NCBI GenBank assembly: GCA_016790815.1
Contig: JAEUOG010000018.1
Span: forward strand, 42,175-106,174
Direction of reading: 5' to 3'
DNA: 64,000 nt
Origin: Dechloromonas sp.
GTDB taxonomy: Bacteria; Pseudomonadota; Gammaproteobacteria; Burkholderiales; Rhodocyclaceae
The translations under genes were made by a program, and so were the position numbers. This document shows, piece after piece, positions 17,608-27,900 of this stretch; positions within the stretch are counted from its first letter, which is position 1; each line of letters begins with the position of its first letter. The notes under the pieces are model-generated. The model was not told the origin of the DNA. It did no database searches and worked only from the letters and a program-made list of their open reading frames with translations.

Positions 17608-19023
17608 TTAGCAGGAATAGTACAGATCGAACTCGACCGGGTGGGTCGTCATGCGAACGCGATTGACTTCGTCCATCTTCAGAGCGATGAAAGCATCGAT
17701 CCAGTCGTTGGAGAAGACACCACCACGGGTCAGGAAGTCACGATCCTTGTCGAGGTTTGCCAGCGCTTCTTCGAGGGAGGCGCAGACGGTCGGGATCTTT
17801 GCATCCTCTTCCGGCGGCAGGTCGTACAGGTTCTTGTCGGCAGGATCGCCCGGGTGAATCTTGTTCTGGATACCATCCAGACCGGCCATCAGCAGCGCGG
17901 CAAAGCACAGGTACGGGTTGGCGATCGGATCCGGGAAGCGGGTCTCGATACGACGAGCCTTGGTGGAGGCGACGTACGGAATGCGGATGGAAGCCGAACG
18001 GTTCTTGGCGGAGTAAGCCAGCTTGACCGGCGCTTCGTAGTGCGGAACCAGACGCTTGTAGGAGTTGGTACCCGGGTTGGTGATCGCGTTCAGGGCCTTG
18101 GCATGCTTGATGATGCCGCCGATGTAGAACAGGGCGGTTTCAGACAGACCTGCATAGCCGTCACCGGCGAACAGGTTCTTGCCGTCCTTCCAGATGGACT
18201 GGTGAACGTGCATGCCGGAACCGTTGTCGCCAACGATGGGCTTCGGCATGAAGGTAGCGGTCTTGCCGTACTGGTGCGAAACGTTGTGCACCACGTACTT
18301 CAGGATCTGGGTCTGGTCGGCACGCTTGACCAGGGTGTTGAACACGGTACCGATTTCGCACTGACCGGCAGTGGCGACTTCGTGGTGGTGAACTTCAACC
18401 GGGCAGCCGAGGGCTTCCAGCGTCAGACACATGGCCGAACGGATATCGTGCAGGCTGTCAACCGGAGGAACCGGGAAGTAGCCGCCCTTGACGGTCGGAC
18501 GGTGGCCAGTAGAGCCGGAGCCGTCGTTCTTCTCGCCCGAACCCCAAGCCGCTTCAGCGGAGTGGATCTTCAGGGAGCAGCCGGACATATCGACATTCCA
18601 CTCGACGCCGTCGAAAATGAAGAATTCCGGTTCCGGACCGAAGTAGGCGGTATCGCCAATGCCGGAGGACTTCAGATAGGCTTCAGCGCGCTTGGCGATG
18701 GAGCGCGGGTCACGGTCGTAGCCACGGCCGTCAGCCGGATCAACGACGTCACAGGTCAGGACGACGGTGGTTTCGTCAAAGAACGGGTCGATGTAGGCGG
18801 TATCCGGATCCGGATTGAGCTGCATGTCGGAAGCTTGAATACCCTTCCAGCCAGCGATGGAGGAACCGTCGAAGGCGTGACCGTTTTCGAACTTATCTTC
18901 GCTGAAGGCAGAAACCGGCACGGTGACGTGCTGTTCTTTGCCACGGGTATCGGTGAAACGGAAATCGACGAACTTGGCGTCGTTTTCCTTGATCATCTTG
19001 AGCACGTCTTGCGGGGTTGCCAT
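17608..19023 (-). CDS. glnA: Glutamine synthetase, type I (GSI-beta)
   Basis: It condenses ammonium and glutamate to glutamine, the main route of ammonium assimilation. The 471 residues match the normal subunit length of the dodecameric enzyme. Visible motifs are FDGSSIAGW, the metal site in the FFIFDG region, [10 protein letters not shown], the nucleotide region [17 protein letters not shown] and the adenylylation-site tyrosine in NLYDLPPEE. That tyrosine implies control by GlnE. I chose 19023 because AGGAG lies 8-12 bases upstream and the protein starts [10 protein letters not shown]; the open frame extends 48 bases further. It has its own sigma-54 promoter, so it is under NtrC control although about 5 kb of other genes separate it from ntrBC. 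Confidence 0.97.
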   Translation of the reverse strand: MATPQDVLKMIKENDAKFVDFRFTDTRGKEQHVTVPVSAFSEDKFENGHAFDGSSIAGWKGIQASDMQLNPDPDTAYIDPFFDETTVVLTCDVVDPADGRGYDRDPRSIAKRAEAYLKSSGIGDTAYFGPEPEFFIFDGVEWNVDMSGCSLKIHSAEAAWGSGEKNDGSGSTGHRPTVKGGYFPVPPVDSLHDIRSAMCLTLEALGCPVEVHHHEVATAGQCEIGTVFNTLVKRADQTQILKYVVHNVSHQYGKTATFMPKPIVGDNGSGMHVHQSIWKDGKNLFAGDGYAGLSETALFYIGGIIKHAKALNAITNPGTNSYKRLVPHYEAPVKLAYSAKNRSASIRIPYVASTKARRIETRFPDPIANPYLCFAALLMAGLDGIQNKIHPGDPADKNLYDLPPEEDAKIPTVCASLEEALANLDKDRDFLTRGGVFSNDWIDAFIALKMDEVNRVRMTTHPVEFDLYYSC

Positions 19024-19098
19024 AAGCCTTAATCTCCTAAGAAAACAAGTTGCCGGGCGATCCGGCGACAATCAAAAATTTTGTAACCTGAAGCAATT

Positions 19099-19114
19099 AG
19101 CAAAACGTATGCCA
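19099..19114 (-). promoter_or_regulatory. Sigma-54 promoter of glnA
   Basis: On the minus strand the sequence is TGGCATACGTTTTGCT: TGGCA, then TTGCT, with GG and GC exactly ten bases apart, matching the -24/-12 consensus (TGGCAC-N5-TTGCW) at all but one position. It lies 76 bases upstream of the glnA start codon. Confidence 0.8.
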
Positions 19115-19177
19115 ATAGCTGTCGGGCGCTATTTGCATTTTGCCACAACGAGATGCGCGGTTTAAGCAAAGAATTGA

Positions 19178-19194
19178 CGCACCACACAAGTGCG
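19178..19194 (-). promoter_or_regulatory. Probable NtrC binding site upstream of glnA
   Basis: On the minus strand CGCACTTGTGTGGTGCG forms a dyad close to the enteric NtrC site pattern (TGCACC...GGTGC). Its centre lies about 80 bases upstream of the sigma-54 element, a normal enhancer distance. A further half-site TGCACCA lies near 19219-19225, at the end of the neighbouring transporter gene. Confidence 0.5.
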
Positions 19195-19212
19195 CCAGCA
19201 AAAATTTACGCC

Positions 19213-20382
19213 CTATTTTGGTGCAACAAAACAATTCAGGGTAACTTGACGAATCGCAGGCAAGGCTTTCAGACGGTCAAGCACCACTTTCTCAGCCTGT
19301 CGCAAAGCCTCTCCATTCTCAAACAGCGCGTAACTGTAGAAAACCTCTGCCTCGATCTGGCCTTTGAGATAGTGCAGCACAATCTTTTCCGGATCAGGCA
19401 AGCCGGCGAGCAGCGGCTGCAGTTCATCGAGCAGCGCATCACGTGCCGGCAGGCGCGTGGCGTAGGTGTCTGGATCCATGTCGTCTTCCGGGTCGATGTG
19501 CACGAGCACATCGAGCACATCGGGATGTTCGCGCAGGACTCTGGCGCGGGCCGATTCGGCGATACGATGGCCTTCGGAGACGCTGATCCGTGAGTCAACC
19601 TGAACGTGGGTATCTACCAATGCCTGATGGGCCATGCGCCGGGTCCGCAATTCATGCAGACCATGCACACCCGGTGTAGCCAGCAAGGTCTTTCGGATGG
19701 CCTCGACCTGAGCATCTTCGAGGCCCGTATCGATCAACTCCTTGATCGCCCCCCAAGCCAATCCGGCGCCCATATGCAGAATCATGAACCCCATGAGCGC
19801 TGCTGCCAGCAGATCCAGAAAAGGCCAGCCCAACAGCGCACCACCGATGCCAACGACTACAACCAGCGCAGATGCCGCGTCGGCCCGCGTGTGCAGCGCG
19901 TTGCCGATCAAGAGCTGCGAACGAAGCTTTTCGGCCACCCGAATCAGGTAGCGATAAAGCGCTTCCTTGCTGATCACCGTAGCAACGGCCACCCAGAATG
20001 CTGCCAGCTCAACGCCTGGCAGGGCCTCGACATGCTGGAGTCGCATCCCCGACTCCCAGAGAATGCCGCCACCAATCAACGTGAGTGACATTCCCAACAC
20101 GAGGGTTGCGGCTGTTTCAACGCGGGCGTGGCCATAGGGATGCGCCTGGTCGGCCGGGTGTGCACTCTGACGGCTGGCGTAGATCACCAGAAAGTCCGAC
20201 AACAGATCAGAAAAAGAATGCAGACCGTGCGCAATCAGCGATTGCGAATGGGCGAGCCAACCGACAATCAGCTGGGCTACCGTCATCACCAGATTGACCG
20301 CGACGCTGACCCAAGTCGCTTTCTGCGCTGCTACGGAGCGCTCAGATGGCGTACCCACAGCGAGGTCATTCTCAGGTCCCAT
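19213..20382 (-). CDS. Cation diffusion facilitator (CDF) metal transporter
   Basis: A 389-residue inner-membrane exporter of divalent metals such as zinc, iron or manganese, coupled to proton entry. It has six predicted helices (about residues 20-215), with the metal site seen as HSFSDLLSD in helix 2 and HTRADAAS in helix 5, then a cytoplasmic CDF C-terminal domain (about 220-300). An extra 90 residues follow, which is longer than FieF (about 300 residues) and resembles longer CDF proteins with a second regulatory domain. The H/D plus H/D metal site does not by itself define the metal. It lies upstream of the glnA promoter region on the same strand. Confidence 0.88.
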   Translation of the reverse strand: MGPENDLAVGTPSERSVAAQKATWVSVAVNLVMTVAQLIVGWLAHSQSLIAHGLHSFSDLLSDFLVIYASRQSAHPADQAHPYGHARVETAATLVLGMSLTLIGGGILWESGMRLQHVEALPGVELAAFWVAVATVISKEALYRYLIRVAEKLRSQLLIGNALHTRADAASALVVVVGIGGALLGWPFLDLLAAALMGFMILHMGAGLAWGAIKELIDTGLEDAQVEAIRKTLLATPGVHGLHELRTRRMAHQALVDTHVQVDSRISVSEGHRIAESARARVLREHPDVLDVLVHIDPEDDMDPDTYATRLPARDALLDELQPLLAGLPDPEKIVLHYLKGQIEAEVFYSYALFENGEALRQAEKVVLDRLKALPAIRQVTLNCFVAPK

Positions 20383-20429
20383 GATGTCTGCCCTATACTA
20401 TTGGTCTGCAATTCTAGCAGTTGGAGATT

Positions 20430-20882
20430 ATGGGAAAGTTAAGCGAGATACTGAGCATGGCGCAGGCGCGGGGCAAAGCCCTTGAGCGACCGTATCAGGG
20501 AGAACTGACCCCGCAGGAGGCAAACGACCTTTGGCGCCTGGCGCCTGGTGCCAAGCTCGTTGACGTGCGCACGCGCGCCGAATGGGACTGGGTTGGGCGA
20601 GTCCCCGGTGCTGTCGAAATCGAGTGGAACCAGTATCCCGGCGGCGTGCGCAACCCCCATTTCCTAGCTGAACTCAAACGCCAGGTCGACCCTGAGGCCA
20701 TGGTCATTTTTCTCTGCCGTAGCGGCGTGCGATCGATCGGCGCGGCAACTGCTGCCACCGAAGCCGGGTACAACGCCTGCTACAACGTCCTTGAAGGCTT
20801 CGAGGGAGACAAGGATGCCAACGGGCATCGCAACAACATCGGTGGCTGGCGCAAGGCAGGACTCCCCTGGATTCAGGGATAA
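20430..20882 (+). CDS. Rhodanese-domain protein (probable sulfurtransferase)
   Basis: A 150-residue single-domain rhodanese. The active-site loop is CRSGVRS, with the nucleophilic cysteine at about residue 96; the fold signatures LVDVRTRAEWDWVGRVPGA and ATEAGYNACYNVLEGFEG are clear. Such proteins move sulfane sulfur from thiosulfate or persulfides to acceptors. There is no signal peptide, so it is cytoplasmic. I prefer the ATG at 20430, with GGAG just upstream, over a TTG nine bases earlier. It is divergent from the CDF gene and precedes nadA; a link to the Fe-S enzyme NadA is possible but unproven. Confidence 0.88.
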   Translation: MGKLSEILSMAQARGKALERPYQGELTPQEANDLWRLAPGAKLVDVRTRAEWDWVGRVPGAVEIEWNQYPGGVRNPHFLAELKRQVDPEAMVIFLCRSGVRSIGAATAATEAGYNACYNVLEGFEGDKDANGHRNNIGGWRKAGLPWIQG

Positions 20883-20884
20883 TT

Positions 20885-20905
20885 CCACGGTCAACCGGAA
20901 AAAAC
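20885..20905 (-). repeat. Dispersed CGGTTGACCG repeat, intergenic copy (rhodanese-nadA)
   Basis: A 21-base sequence with core CGGTCAACCGGAAAAAA. It is identical over all 21 bases, in opposite orientation, to the copy at 40409-40429 between rpoH and napB. It lies between the rhodanese stop and the nadA start. Confidence 0.7.
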
Positions 20906-20925
20906 ACACCAATTCAGAGTACAGC

Positions 20926-22023
20926 ATGCAGACAGCCACCATCGCCTTCGACCCGTTCAACCGCCTCTCCGACGAGGCCTGCCACGAGCGCATCCGCGTC
21001 GCCCGTGCCAAGCTCGGCAAGCGAGCCGTCATTCTCTGCCACCACTACCAGCGCGCCGACGTCTATCAGTATGCTGACCTGACCGGCGACTCGCTCAAGT
21101 TGTCGCGGCTTGCCTCGCAGACCGACTCAGAATTCGTTATTTTCTGCGGCGTGCATTTCATGGCCGAAGTCGCCGACATCATGACCGCGCCGCACCAGAA
21201 AGCCATCCTGCCCGACCTCGCAGCAGGATGTTCAATGGCCGACATGGCCAACCTGGCCAAGGTCGAGCGTTGCTGGCGCGAGCTGAATGAAGTGCTGAAT
21301 GCCGAAGAAGAGGTAACGCCAGTCACCTACATCAATTCGGCAGCCGACCTCAAAGCCTTCTGCGGTGAACACGGCGGCATCGTATGCACCTCGTCGAACG
21401 CGGGCACCATCGCAAAATGGGCTTTCGACCGTCGTCCGAAGGTCCTGTTCTTTCCCGATCAGCATCTCGGTCGCTGGACCGGACACAACATGGGCATCCC
21501 GATGGACGAAATGGTCGTCTGGGACCCCGATCTGGAACTCGGCGGCCTGACCCCAGCCCAGATCAAGAAGGCAAAAATCCTGCTCTGGAAGGGCCACTGC
21601 TCGGTACACCAGATGTTCCAGAAGTCGCACATTGACGCCTTCCGCGCCAAGTATCCGGACGGCCTCGTCATCTCGCATCCGGAATGCAACTTCGAAGTCT
21701 GCTCCGCCTCGGACTATGTCGGATCTACCGAGCACATCGTCAAGACCATCAAGGAGGCGCCGGAAGGCACACGCTGGCTGGTCGGCACCGAACTGAACCT
21801 GGTCGACCGCCTGGCCAAGGAGGTTTTGCCGCAGGACAAGATTGTTCAGTTTATGGCGACCACCATCTGCATGTGTTCGACCATGCAGCGCATCGACCCG
21901 CAGCACCTCGCCTGGACGCTGGAAAATCTCGTCGAAGGAAAAGTTGTCAATCAGATAATAGTTCCGGAAAACGAAACTTCCATGGCAAAACTTGCGCTTG
22001 AGCGAATGCTGGCAATTTCGTGA
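20926..22023 (+). CDS. nadA: Quinolinate synthase A
   Basis: This [4Fe-4S] enzyme condenses iminoaspartate with dihydroxyacetone phosphate to quinolinate in NAD synthesis. The 365 residues begin MQTATIAFDPFN. Motifs include CHHYQRADVYQYADLTGDS, the first cluster Cys region (FCGVHFMAEVADI), VCTSSNAG, FFPDQHLGRWTG, HPECNFEVC and MCSTMQRIDP near the end, which together supply the cluster ligands. I chose 20926 because homologues start there; the frame is open upstream through the rhodanese gene and the repeat, which has no family similarity. nadB and nadC are not in the window. Confidence 0.95.
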   Translation: MQTATIAFDPFNRLSDEACHERIRVARAKLGKRAVILCHHYQRADVYQYADLTGDSLKLSRLASQTDSEFVIFCGVHFMAEVADIMTAPHQKAILPDLAAGCSMADMANLAKVERCWRELNEVLNAEEEVTPVTYINSAADLKAFCGEHGGIVCTSSNAGTIAKWAFDRRPKVLFFPDQHLGRWTGHNMGIPMDEMVVWDPDLELGGLTPAQIKKAKILLWKGHCSVHQMFQKSHIDAFRAKYPDGLVISHPECNFEVCSASDYVGSTEHIVKTIKEAPEGTRWLVGTELNLVDRLAKEVLPQDKIVQFMATTICMCSTMQRIDPQHLAWTLENLVEGKVVNQIIVPENETSMAKLALERMLAIS

Positions 22024-22038
22024 CATCGTTTCGGCAAC

Positions 22039-22086
22039 AACTCACATTGGCAGGGCCTTAGCACGTATTTGCAGCCAACGTGAGTT
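22039..22086. promoter_or_regulatory. 12-bp inverted repeat upstream of pelA
   Basis: AACTCACATTGG (22039-22050) and CCAACGTGAGTT (22075-22086) are inverted copies matching at 11 of 12 positions, with a 24-base spacer, about 80 bases before the pelA start. It could be a paired operator (36 bases centre to centre) or an RNA stem. No T-run follows, so it is not an ordinary nadA terminator. Confidence 0.6.
22048..22063 (+). promoter_or_regulatory. Sigma-54-like element in front of the pel operon
   Basis: TGGCAGGGCCTTAGCA has the GG-N10-GC spacing of a -24/-12 promoter; it departs from consensus at the sixth base and in the second element (TAGCA for TTGCA). It overlaps the left arm and spacer of the inverted repeat and would start transcription around 22075. 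Confidence 0.4.
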
Positions 22087-22159
22087 ATCTCACAAAAATT
22101 CACCAAGCAGCTTTGACGCAGCAATATTGCAGGTGTCTAATCGCAACATTTGAAGCGAT

Positions 22160-24955
22160 TTGCACAAAGTGTCTTGGTTTCGCCTGTTTTTCCTACTATT
22201 TGGCCTCTCGGTCTCACCGTTGGGAATCGCCGAAACAGCTGTTGCGCTGTATTACGGAAAGACAGTCCCGCTAACGGAATTCAGGACGTTTGACATTGTC
22301 GTGGTCGACCCCGATCACGGCCACGATCCCGAGCGCTACCACCGCACCTACAGCCAGCTCTACGCCTACGCCGCCGTCGCCGAAGCACACCCCGGCCGCG
22401 CCTATTTCCAGAAAATCCCTGAAGCTTGGAAAATCGCCAAAAACAGCGACTGGGGATCGGTCGTCATTGATCAAAGCTCGCCTGACTGGGCTGTCTTTTT
22501 CGCCGAACAGGTAATTGCCCCGCTCTGGACAAAGGGCTATCGCGGATTTTTTCTCGACACCCTTGACTCCTACCGACTCGCCAGAAAATTCGACGAACAG
22601 GCGCAGCAACAAGGCCTGATCCGCGTTATTGAAACCCTGCACCAGCGCTTCCCTGGCATCAAGCTGATTCTCAACCGCGGTTTCGACATCGTGCCGAAGG
22701 TCCGCGACAAAATTCAGATGGTCGCCGCCGAGTCGTTGTATCGTGGCTGGAATGCCAGAACAACACGCTACGAAGATGTTCCCGCCGCTGACCGCGAATG
22801 GCTCCTGGGCCAACTGAATAGCATTCGCCAGCGCGATGGCCTGCCCATTCTTGCTATCGACTACGTGGCACCGCACGACCGTGCCACTACTCGCGCCACA
22901 GCCGAAAAAATCCGCAAGCTCGGTTTCATTCCTTGGGTATCCGATCAGGCGCTGGGCACCATGGGTATCGGATCTATCGAGTCGGTTCCGCGCCACATAC
23001 TAGTCATTCACAACAGCGAGGAGGCGCCCTCGCTCAGATTCAGCTCCCCCCACCGCTATCTTGAAATGCCCTTGAATCACATGGGCTACGTCGCAGATTA
23101 TGCGAGCATTCAGGACGACATTCCCGCCAACATCCATGCAGACCGTCACGCGGGGATCGTGACCTGGTTTTCCGGCGGCATCTCGGACAAGCAAGCCCGA
23201 AACCTGGTCCGCTGGCTCCGGGAAAAACGGGAGCAAGGGCTGCCGATTGCCGTCTTCGAGGATTTCGGATACTCACTGGATCGCGATACGGCCCGAAGCC
23301 TCGGCTTGACGACGGTAGCGCCCGCGGTCGGCACCATCAGCATAGATAGTCGGCACGCGATGATCGGTTTCGAAGGGCAGCCCCGCCCGACGCGTAGCAA
23401 CCTGCAGGCAATTCGAAGCATTGGCGCTTCCGACCAGGCACTTCTGACGCTGCGCGACAGCAATGGCAGCCTCTACACGGGTGCAGCCATCACCTCCTGG
23501 GGCGGATATGCGCTCGATCCCTTTGCTGTTGCAGAAACCCCTGGCAGCAACAGCGCGCGCTGGATCGTCGACCCTTTCGCTTTCCTCACCGCTGCCTTGC
23601 GCCTGACGCCCATGCCGGTGCCGGACGTCACCACCGAAAACGGTCGACGGCTTTTGTTCTCGCATATTGATGGAGACGGCTTTCCATCGCTTGCCGAATT
23701 GCCCGGGCAACCGCTGGCCGCCGAAGTGCTTTTCCGCGAAATACTGCAAAAACATCGGGTACCGACCACGGTTTCGGTCATCGAATCGGAAGTCGCACCA
23801 GATGGCCTGCACCCGAAGTTGAGCCCACGCATGGAAAGCGTCGCCAGGCAGATGTTTGCGTTGCCCCACGTCGAAATGGCCAGTCACTCCTACTCCCACC
23901 CGTTCCAGTGGCAAAACGTCAAGCACGGAATTTTTGCCAATGCAGGAGAGGAGACCTACCACCTCGAGATCCCTGGCTACCAGATGAATCTCGAACGCGA
24001 AATCGTCGGTTCGATCGAGTACATCAACCGCCGCCTCGCACCGGCCGGCAAGAAAGCCAGCATCATGCTGTGGTCCGGCGACACCAATCCGGGACCGGAT
24101 GCCCTGGGCATCACCGAAAACGCCGGGCTGTTGAACATGAATGGCGGCGACACCTTCATCTCCCGCCGTAATCCATCACTGACCGCCGTCGGACCGTTTG
24201 GCATCCGCACCGGCAGCCTGCTCCAGGTCTACGCACCGATCACCAACGAAAACATCTACACCAACCTCTGGCGTGGCCCGTTCTATGGCTACGAGGAGGT
24301 CGTCGACACCTTTGAAATGACTGAGCGTCCGCGCCGCCTGAAGCCCGTCGACGTCTACTATCACACGTATTCAGCCAGCAAGCCGGCCTCCCTGAAAGCA
24401 TTGCACAAGGCCTTCGCGTGGACCGAAACCCAGTCTTTGCATCCGGTATTCGCCTCCGACTACATCCGCAAAGTGCATGATTTCTACAAGGTGGCCATTG
24501 CCCGTGACGGCAACGGCTGGCGGATTCGCGGCGACGGGAATCTGCGCACCCTGCGCCTGCCAGCGGGCATGCGCCCCGATCTCGATTCGGCCACCGCTGT
24601 TGCGGGCGCTCGCCGGGGTATCGAGGGTGACTACCTGCACCTAGCCGATGATGCTGCCTGGTTCTCCACCGCCACCACACCGGCGGCAAATCGCCTCCCC
24701 TTTCTGGTCGATGCCAACGGCCGCCTGAGCGACTGGCAGCGGCGGGAAGCCATCCCCGGATCCGGCCTCAATTTCCGGTTGACCGCGCATGCTGCGCTTG
24801 ATTTCCGTGTAGCGAACCTTGAGGGCTGCCTGACGCGAATCAACGGCAAACCTGCCAAATCCGCCCGCCCCGAAATCATCGACGGCCATTCCGTCACCCG
24901 TTTCAAGCTTAACGATGCTGCTGCGACGATCGAAATTAGCTGCGCAGCACGCTGA
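22160..24955 (+). CDS. pelA: PelA: Pel polysaccharide hydrolase/deacetylase
   Basis: A periplasmic protein that trims and de-N-acetylates the Pel polymer (GalNAc-rich) during export. The 931 residues begin with a signal peptide (WFRLFFLLFGLSVSPLG). The N-terminal part (about 25-270) is the glycoside hydrolase, with a TIM-barrel-like pattern including YRGFFLDTLDSY and AAESLYRGWN. A linking reductase-like region follows, then the deacetylase (about 490-760) with the metal-site pattern HIDGDGF near 500 and HSYSHP near 576, and a beta-rich end. The start could instead be the GTG at 22169; neither has a strong ribosome site. It overlaps pelB by 41 bases. Confidence 0.94.
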   Translation: MHKVSWFRLFFLLFGLSVSPLGIAETAVALYYGKTVPLTEFRTFDIVVVDPDHGHDPERYHRTYSQLYAYAAVAEAHPGRAYFQKIPEAWKIAKNSDWGSVVIDQSSPDWAVFFAEQVIAPLWTKGYRGFFLDTLDSYRLARKFDEQAQQQGLIRVIETLHQRFPGIKLILNRGFDIVPKVRDKIQMVAAESLYRGWNARTTRYEDVPAADREWLLGQLNSIRQRDGLPILAIDYVAPHDRATTRATAEKIRKLGFIPWVSDQALGTMGIGSIESVPRHILVIHNSEEAPSLRFSSPHRYLEMPLNHMGYVADYASIQDDIPANIHADRHAGIVTWFSGGISDKQARNLVRWLREKREQGLPIAVFEDFGYSLDRDTARSLGLTTVAPAVGTISIDSRHAMIGFEGQPRPTRSNLQAIRSIGASDQALLTLRDSNGSLYTGAAITSWGGYALDPFAVAETPGSNSARWIVDPFAFLTAALRLTPMPVPDVTTENGRRLLFSHIDGDGFPSLAELPGQPLAAEVLFREILQKHRVPTTVSVIESEVAPDGLHPKLSPRMESVARQMFALPHVEMASHSYSHPFQWQNVKHGIFANAGEETYHLEIPGYQMNLEREIVGSIEYINRRLAPAGKKASIMLWSGDTNPGPDALGITENAGLLNMNGGDTFISRRNPSLTAVGPFGIRTGSLLQVYAPITNENIYTNLWRGPFYGYEEVVDTFEMTERPRRLKPVDVYYHTYSASKPASLKALHKAFAWTETQSLHPVFASDYIRKVHDFYKVAIARDGNGWRIRGDGNLRTLRLPAGMRPDLDSATAVAGARRGIEGDYLHLADDAAWFSTATTPAANRLPFLVDANGRLSDWQRREAIPGSGLNFRLTAHAALDFRVANLEGCLTRINGKPAKSARPEIIDGHSVTRFKLNDAAATIEISCAAR
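24771..24788 (+). repeat. Dispersed CGGTTGACCG repeat, copy inside pelA
   Basis: ATTTCCGGTTGACCGCGC at 24771-24788 carries the same core as the intergenic copies, on the coding strand near the 3' end of pelA. Confidence 0.4.
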
Positions 24956-27900
24956 GCGCCCCTATCTCGCGCCGTATTGGCTCCTGCTCCTGATGGGTGG
25001 AATGATCGTCGTCGCCCTGATTCTTATCTACCCGGAGCAGAACCTGATCCAGCGCGTCGTCAAGGCGCCGGAAAGCGAACTGAGCAGCGCCTACGTCACC
25101 AATCTGCTGCGGACTGACCCCAACAACCCCAAATTGCTTCTGCTGCAAGCGACCCAGGCGCTCGAACACGAAAACGTCGCAGCAATGCGCGACATTCTCG
25201 AGCCGATGCTGCTCACCGACGACCCCGCCTTGCGGCGCGAAGTTTTGTGGCTGTTGTGGCAAGCCAGCAAACAGGAATTCCGTACTCTTTCGGCATCGGG
25301 CAGCGTCCATTTGCAAACGATTCGCGAACAGTTGGGGCAACAACTGGCAGCGCTGGCCCAGGAAGATTGGTCAGCCGAGCGGCAAGTCGAGATTTCCGCG
25401 CAGGCTTTCGAATTCGGCGAGCCCGGCATTGCCCTCGCCCTCTATCGGCAAATCGCTGACCGCAGCGAAACGCCGGATGAAGCCGCCGACTGGCTGGCCC
25501 GAGGTGGCAGCGCCGCACTCAGCCATGGCCTTTACCGGAGCAGCGCCGAACTACACCTGCAGGCCAGCCAGAAATCATCGAACCCCGCCCACGCCAAGGT
25601 GCACTTCCTGAACGCGCTGCGCACCCTGCAATCTGGAAACCGGCTGACCGAAGCAGTGACCATGGCGGAGGACAACATCGGCTCACTTGTCGACGACCGC
25701 GAAACGCTCTTCTTCGTCACGCGACTGGCCCGCACTGCCGGACGACCGGATGTTGCCGACCGTTACGTGCGTCGCTTGCTGCGCCTCAGCCTGCTCCGCC
25801 AACTGGAAGAGGTCCGCCTGGCGGCTGCCCACGGCGGTGCGCTGCCGCACAAAGTCTCCCTGCGCGCCGGCGGCCCGCTATTGCCTTTCGACGACAAGGC
25901 CTACACGCTTGGATATGAAGTTTTCCTCGAAAACCGCAAGCTCGACGACGCCTGGAAAGTGGCCTACTCCGCCGTGCGACAGGTGCCGGAAGACATGGCC
26001 TGGCGCGAACGTCTGGCCAAGGTTTCAGAATGGACCAGCCGCCCCGAGATGGCGCTGGAACACTGGTGGCACCTCGCTCGCGAAACGCAGCGCGACGACG
26101 CCTGGCAGTCAGTACTCCGTCTCGCCCCCGGCCTCCTCAACGACCCAGCCCTGATCGCCGCGCTGCAATACCAGCTCGGAAAACAGCCCGATTCACTGCG
26201 TCATTTGCAGGAACTCATCGCCGCCTGGGAGCGTCGGGGCGAACCCAAGCTAGCCCTCGACTACCTGGAGCGCCACAACCGGCGTACGCCCCGTGCCAAG
26301 AGCCTGGAATTGATGGCCGACCTCGCCGAGCGCGCCGCCGAACCGGGGATTGCACTGCAAACCTGGCAGCGCCTTTTCGAGCAGCCGTCCGAAGCCACAA
26401 CCCCGCGCGTGCTCAGGGCGGCTACACTGGCCATCCTTCAGGGAAATAACGTTCAAGCCCTGAACTGGCTTGAGATGGCATCTCCCCCAGCCGCCTCCAC
26501 GGACAAGAGCGAAGGCGAAAACCACCGCGAGATCCTGCGTCTGACCGGGCAAATTGCCACGCAGGAACAACGCAATGAGCAGGCCATCCGCGCTTTCACC
26601 GCCCTTAGCCAGCAAGAACTGGCCGTTGAGGGCGACTTCGACTCCCTGATCAGCCTGCTTGAAAACGACCATCCGAGCGAAGCTGCCCGCGTCGCCACCA
26701 GCGCCTGGGAACGTTTCGGCAGAACCCGGCATTTGATTCGGGCCCTCAATCTCTACGTTGCCGACCAGCAGTGGACGGCGATCGGCACCCTGCTTGGCCG
26801 CCTTTCCCCCACGGCCAAGGCACCCTACAACACGCAGGCCGAACTGCGCCGCTTGCCCGATTTTCTGCGCTTGAGCGCCGCCTATTACCGCCAAGCCGGC
26901 CAGCTGGCTGAAGCCCGGCGCGACATCGCCGCTGCACTGGCCATTGCCCCCGGATCGGATGACCTGCAGTCCGCCATGCTCTGGCTGCTCATCGACAGCA
27001 ACGACGCCCCGGCCCTGCGCCGCCTGCTCGCCAGCCGGGAGCCTGCATGGCGCAACGATGCCAGCATGCACGACGCGCTCGCCGCCGCCTATCTCGCGCT
27101 GTCGCGGCCGAAAGTAGCGCTGGATCGCTACCTGACGCCGCATCTGGACGAGCACAAGGATGACTTCCTGTGGTTGATGAATTACGCCGATGCGCTCGAG
27201 CAAAATCAGCAGCCCGACCGCGCCTGGCGCCTGCGCCGGCACCTGTTGAGCGAAGAGTGGGCCTCTCAACTGCCTGCTGCGGTCAACCGGAAAAATAACC
27301 CGTTTTTGACACGACGGAATTGGCTGGCCGCCGACAACATTGACCAGACTCGTCGCCTCGCCCGAACCCGGCTGCTGATGACACAGCGCAGCGGCGACAC
27401 CGGCCTCGACGCCGTACGGGAACTGCTCCGCCTCGACCGCGACTCGGAGGGCAAGTACTCCAACGCGGCCATGGAAACGGCCATCGGTTGGCTGCAGGAT
27501 GCTGGCGAATATTCCGCCGTGCGTGGTCACCTCTGGGAGCGTTATGCACGCAGCCAGGGGAAGGCAGCCAATCGCCCGTTGTGGGCTGAAATTTCCGTTG
27601 CCCTGGCCAGCGATGATCCCGCCGCGCTGCGCCCCATCCTCGAGCAATATGGCGAACGTCTGCCCCGCTACGACCGCATCAGCGCAGCCCAACGTCTGGG
27701 CGACACGCGCCTGGCGCAAACCGATGCGTTCGAGACACTCGGGGACCAGAGCGAGGATGACCCGCTCCACATGCAGTTGGCCGAGGCTCTGCTCTCTTTC
27801 AGCGACTACGCCGGCATGGCCGTTGCCGACCGCCAACTCGGCAGCATCGACGAACAGCTTGCGGGCGCCGACTGGCATCTCGCCGTCTCGCCCAAGCTGG

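Noticed and set aside
17641-19032. Open reading frame of 463 codons antisense to glnA
   Set aside because: GlnA is certain, and the antisense frame follows its third-position bias with no recognisable motif.
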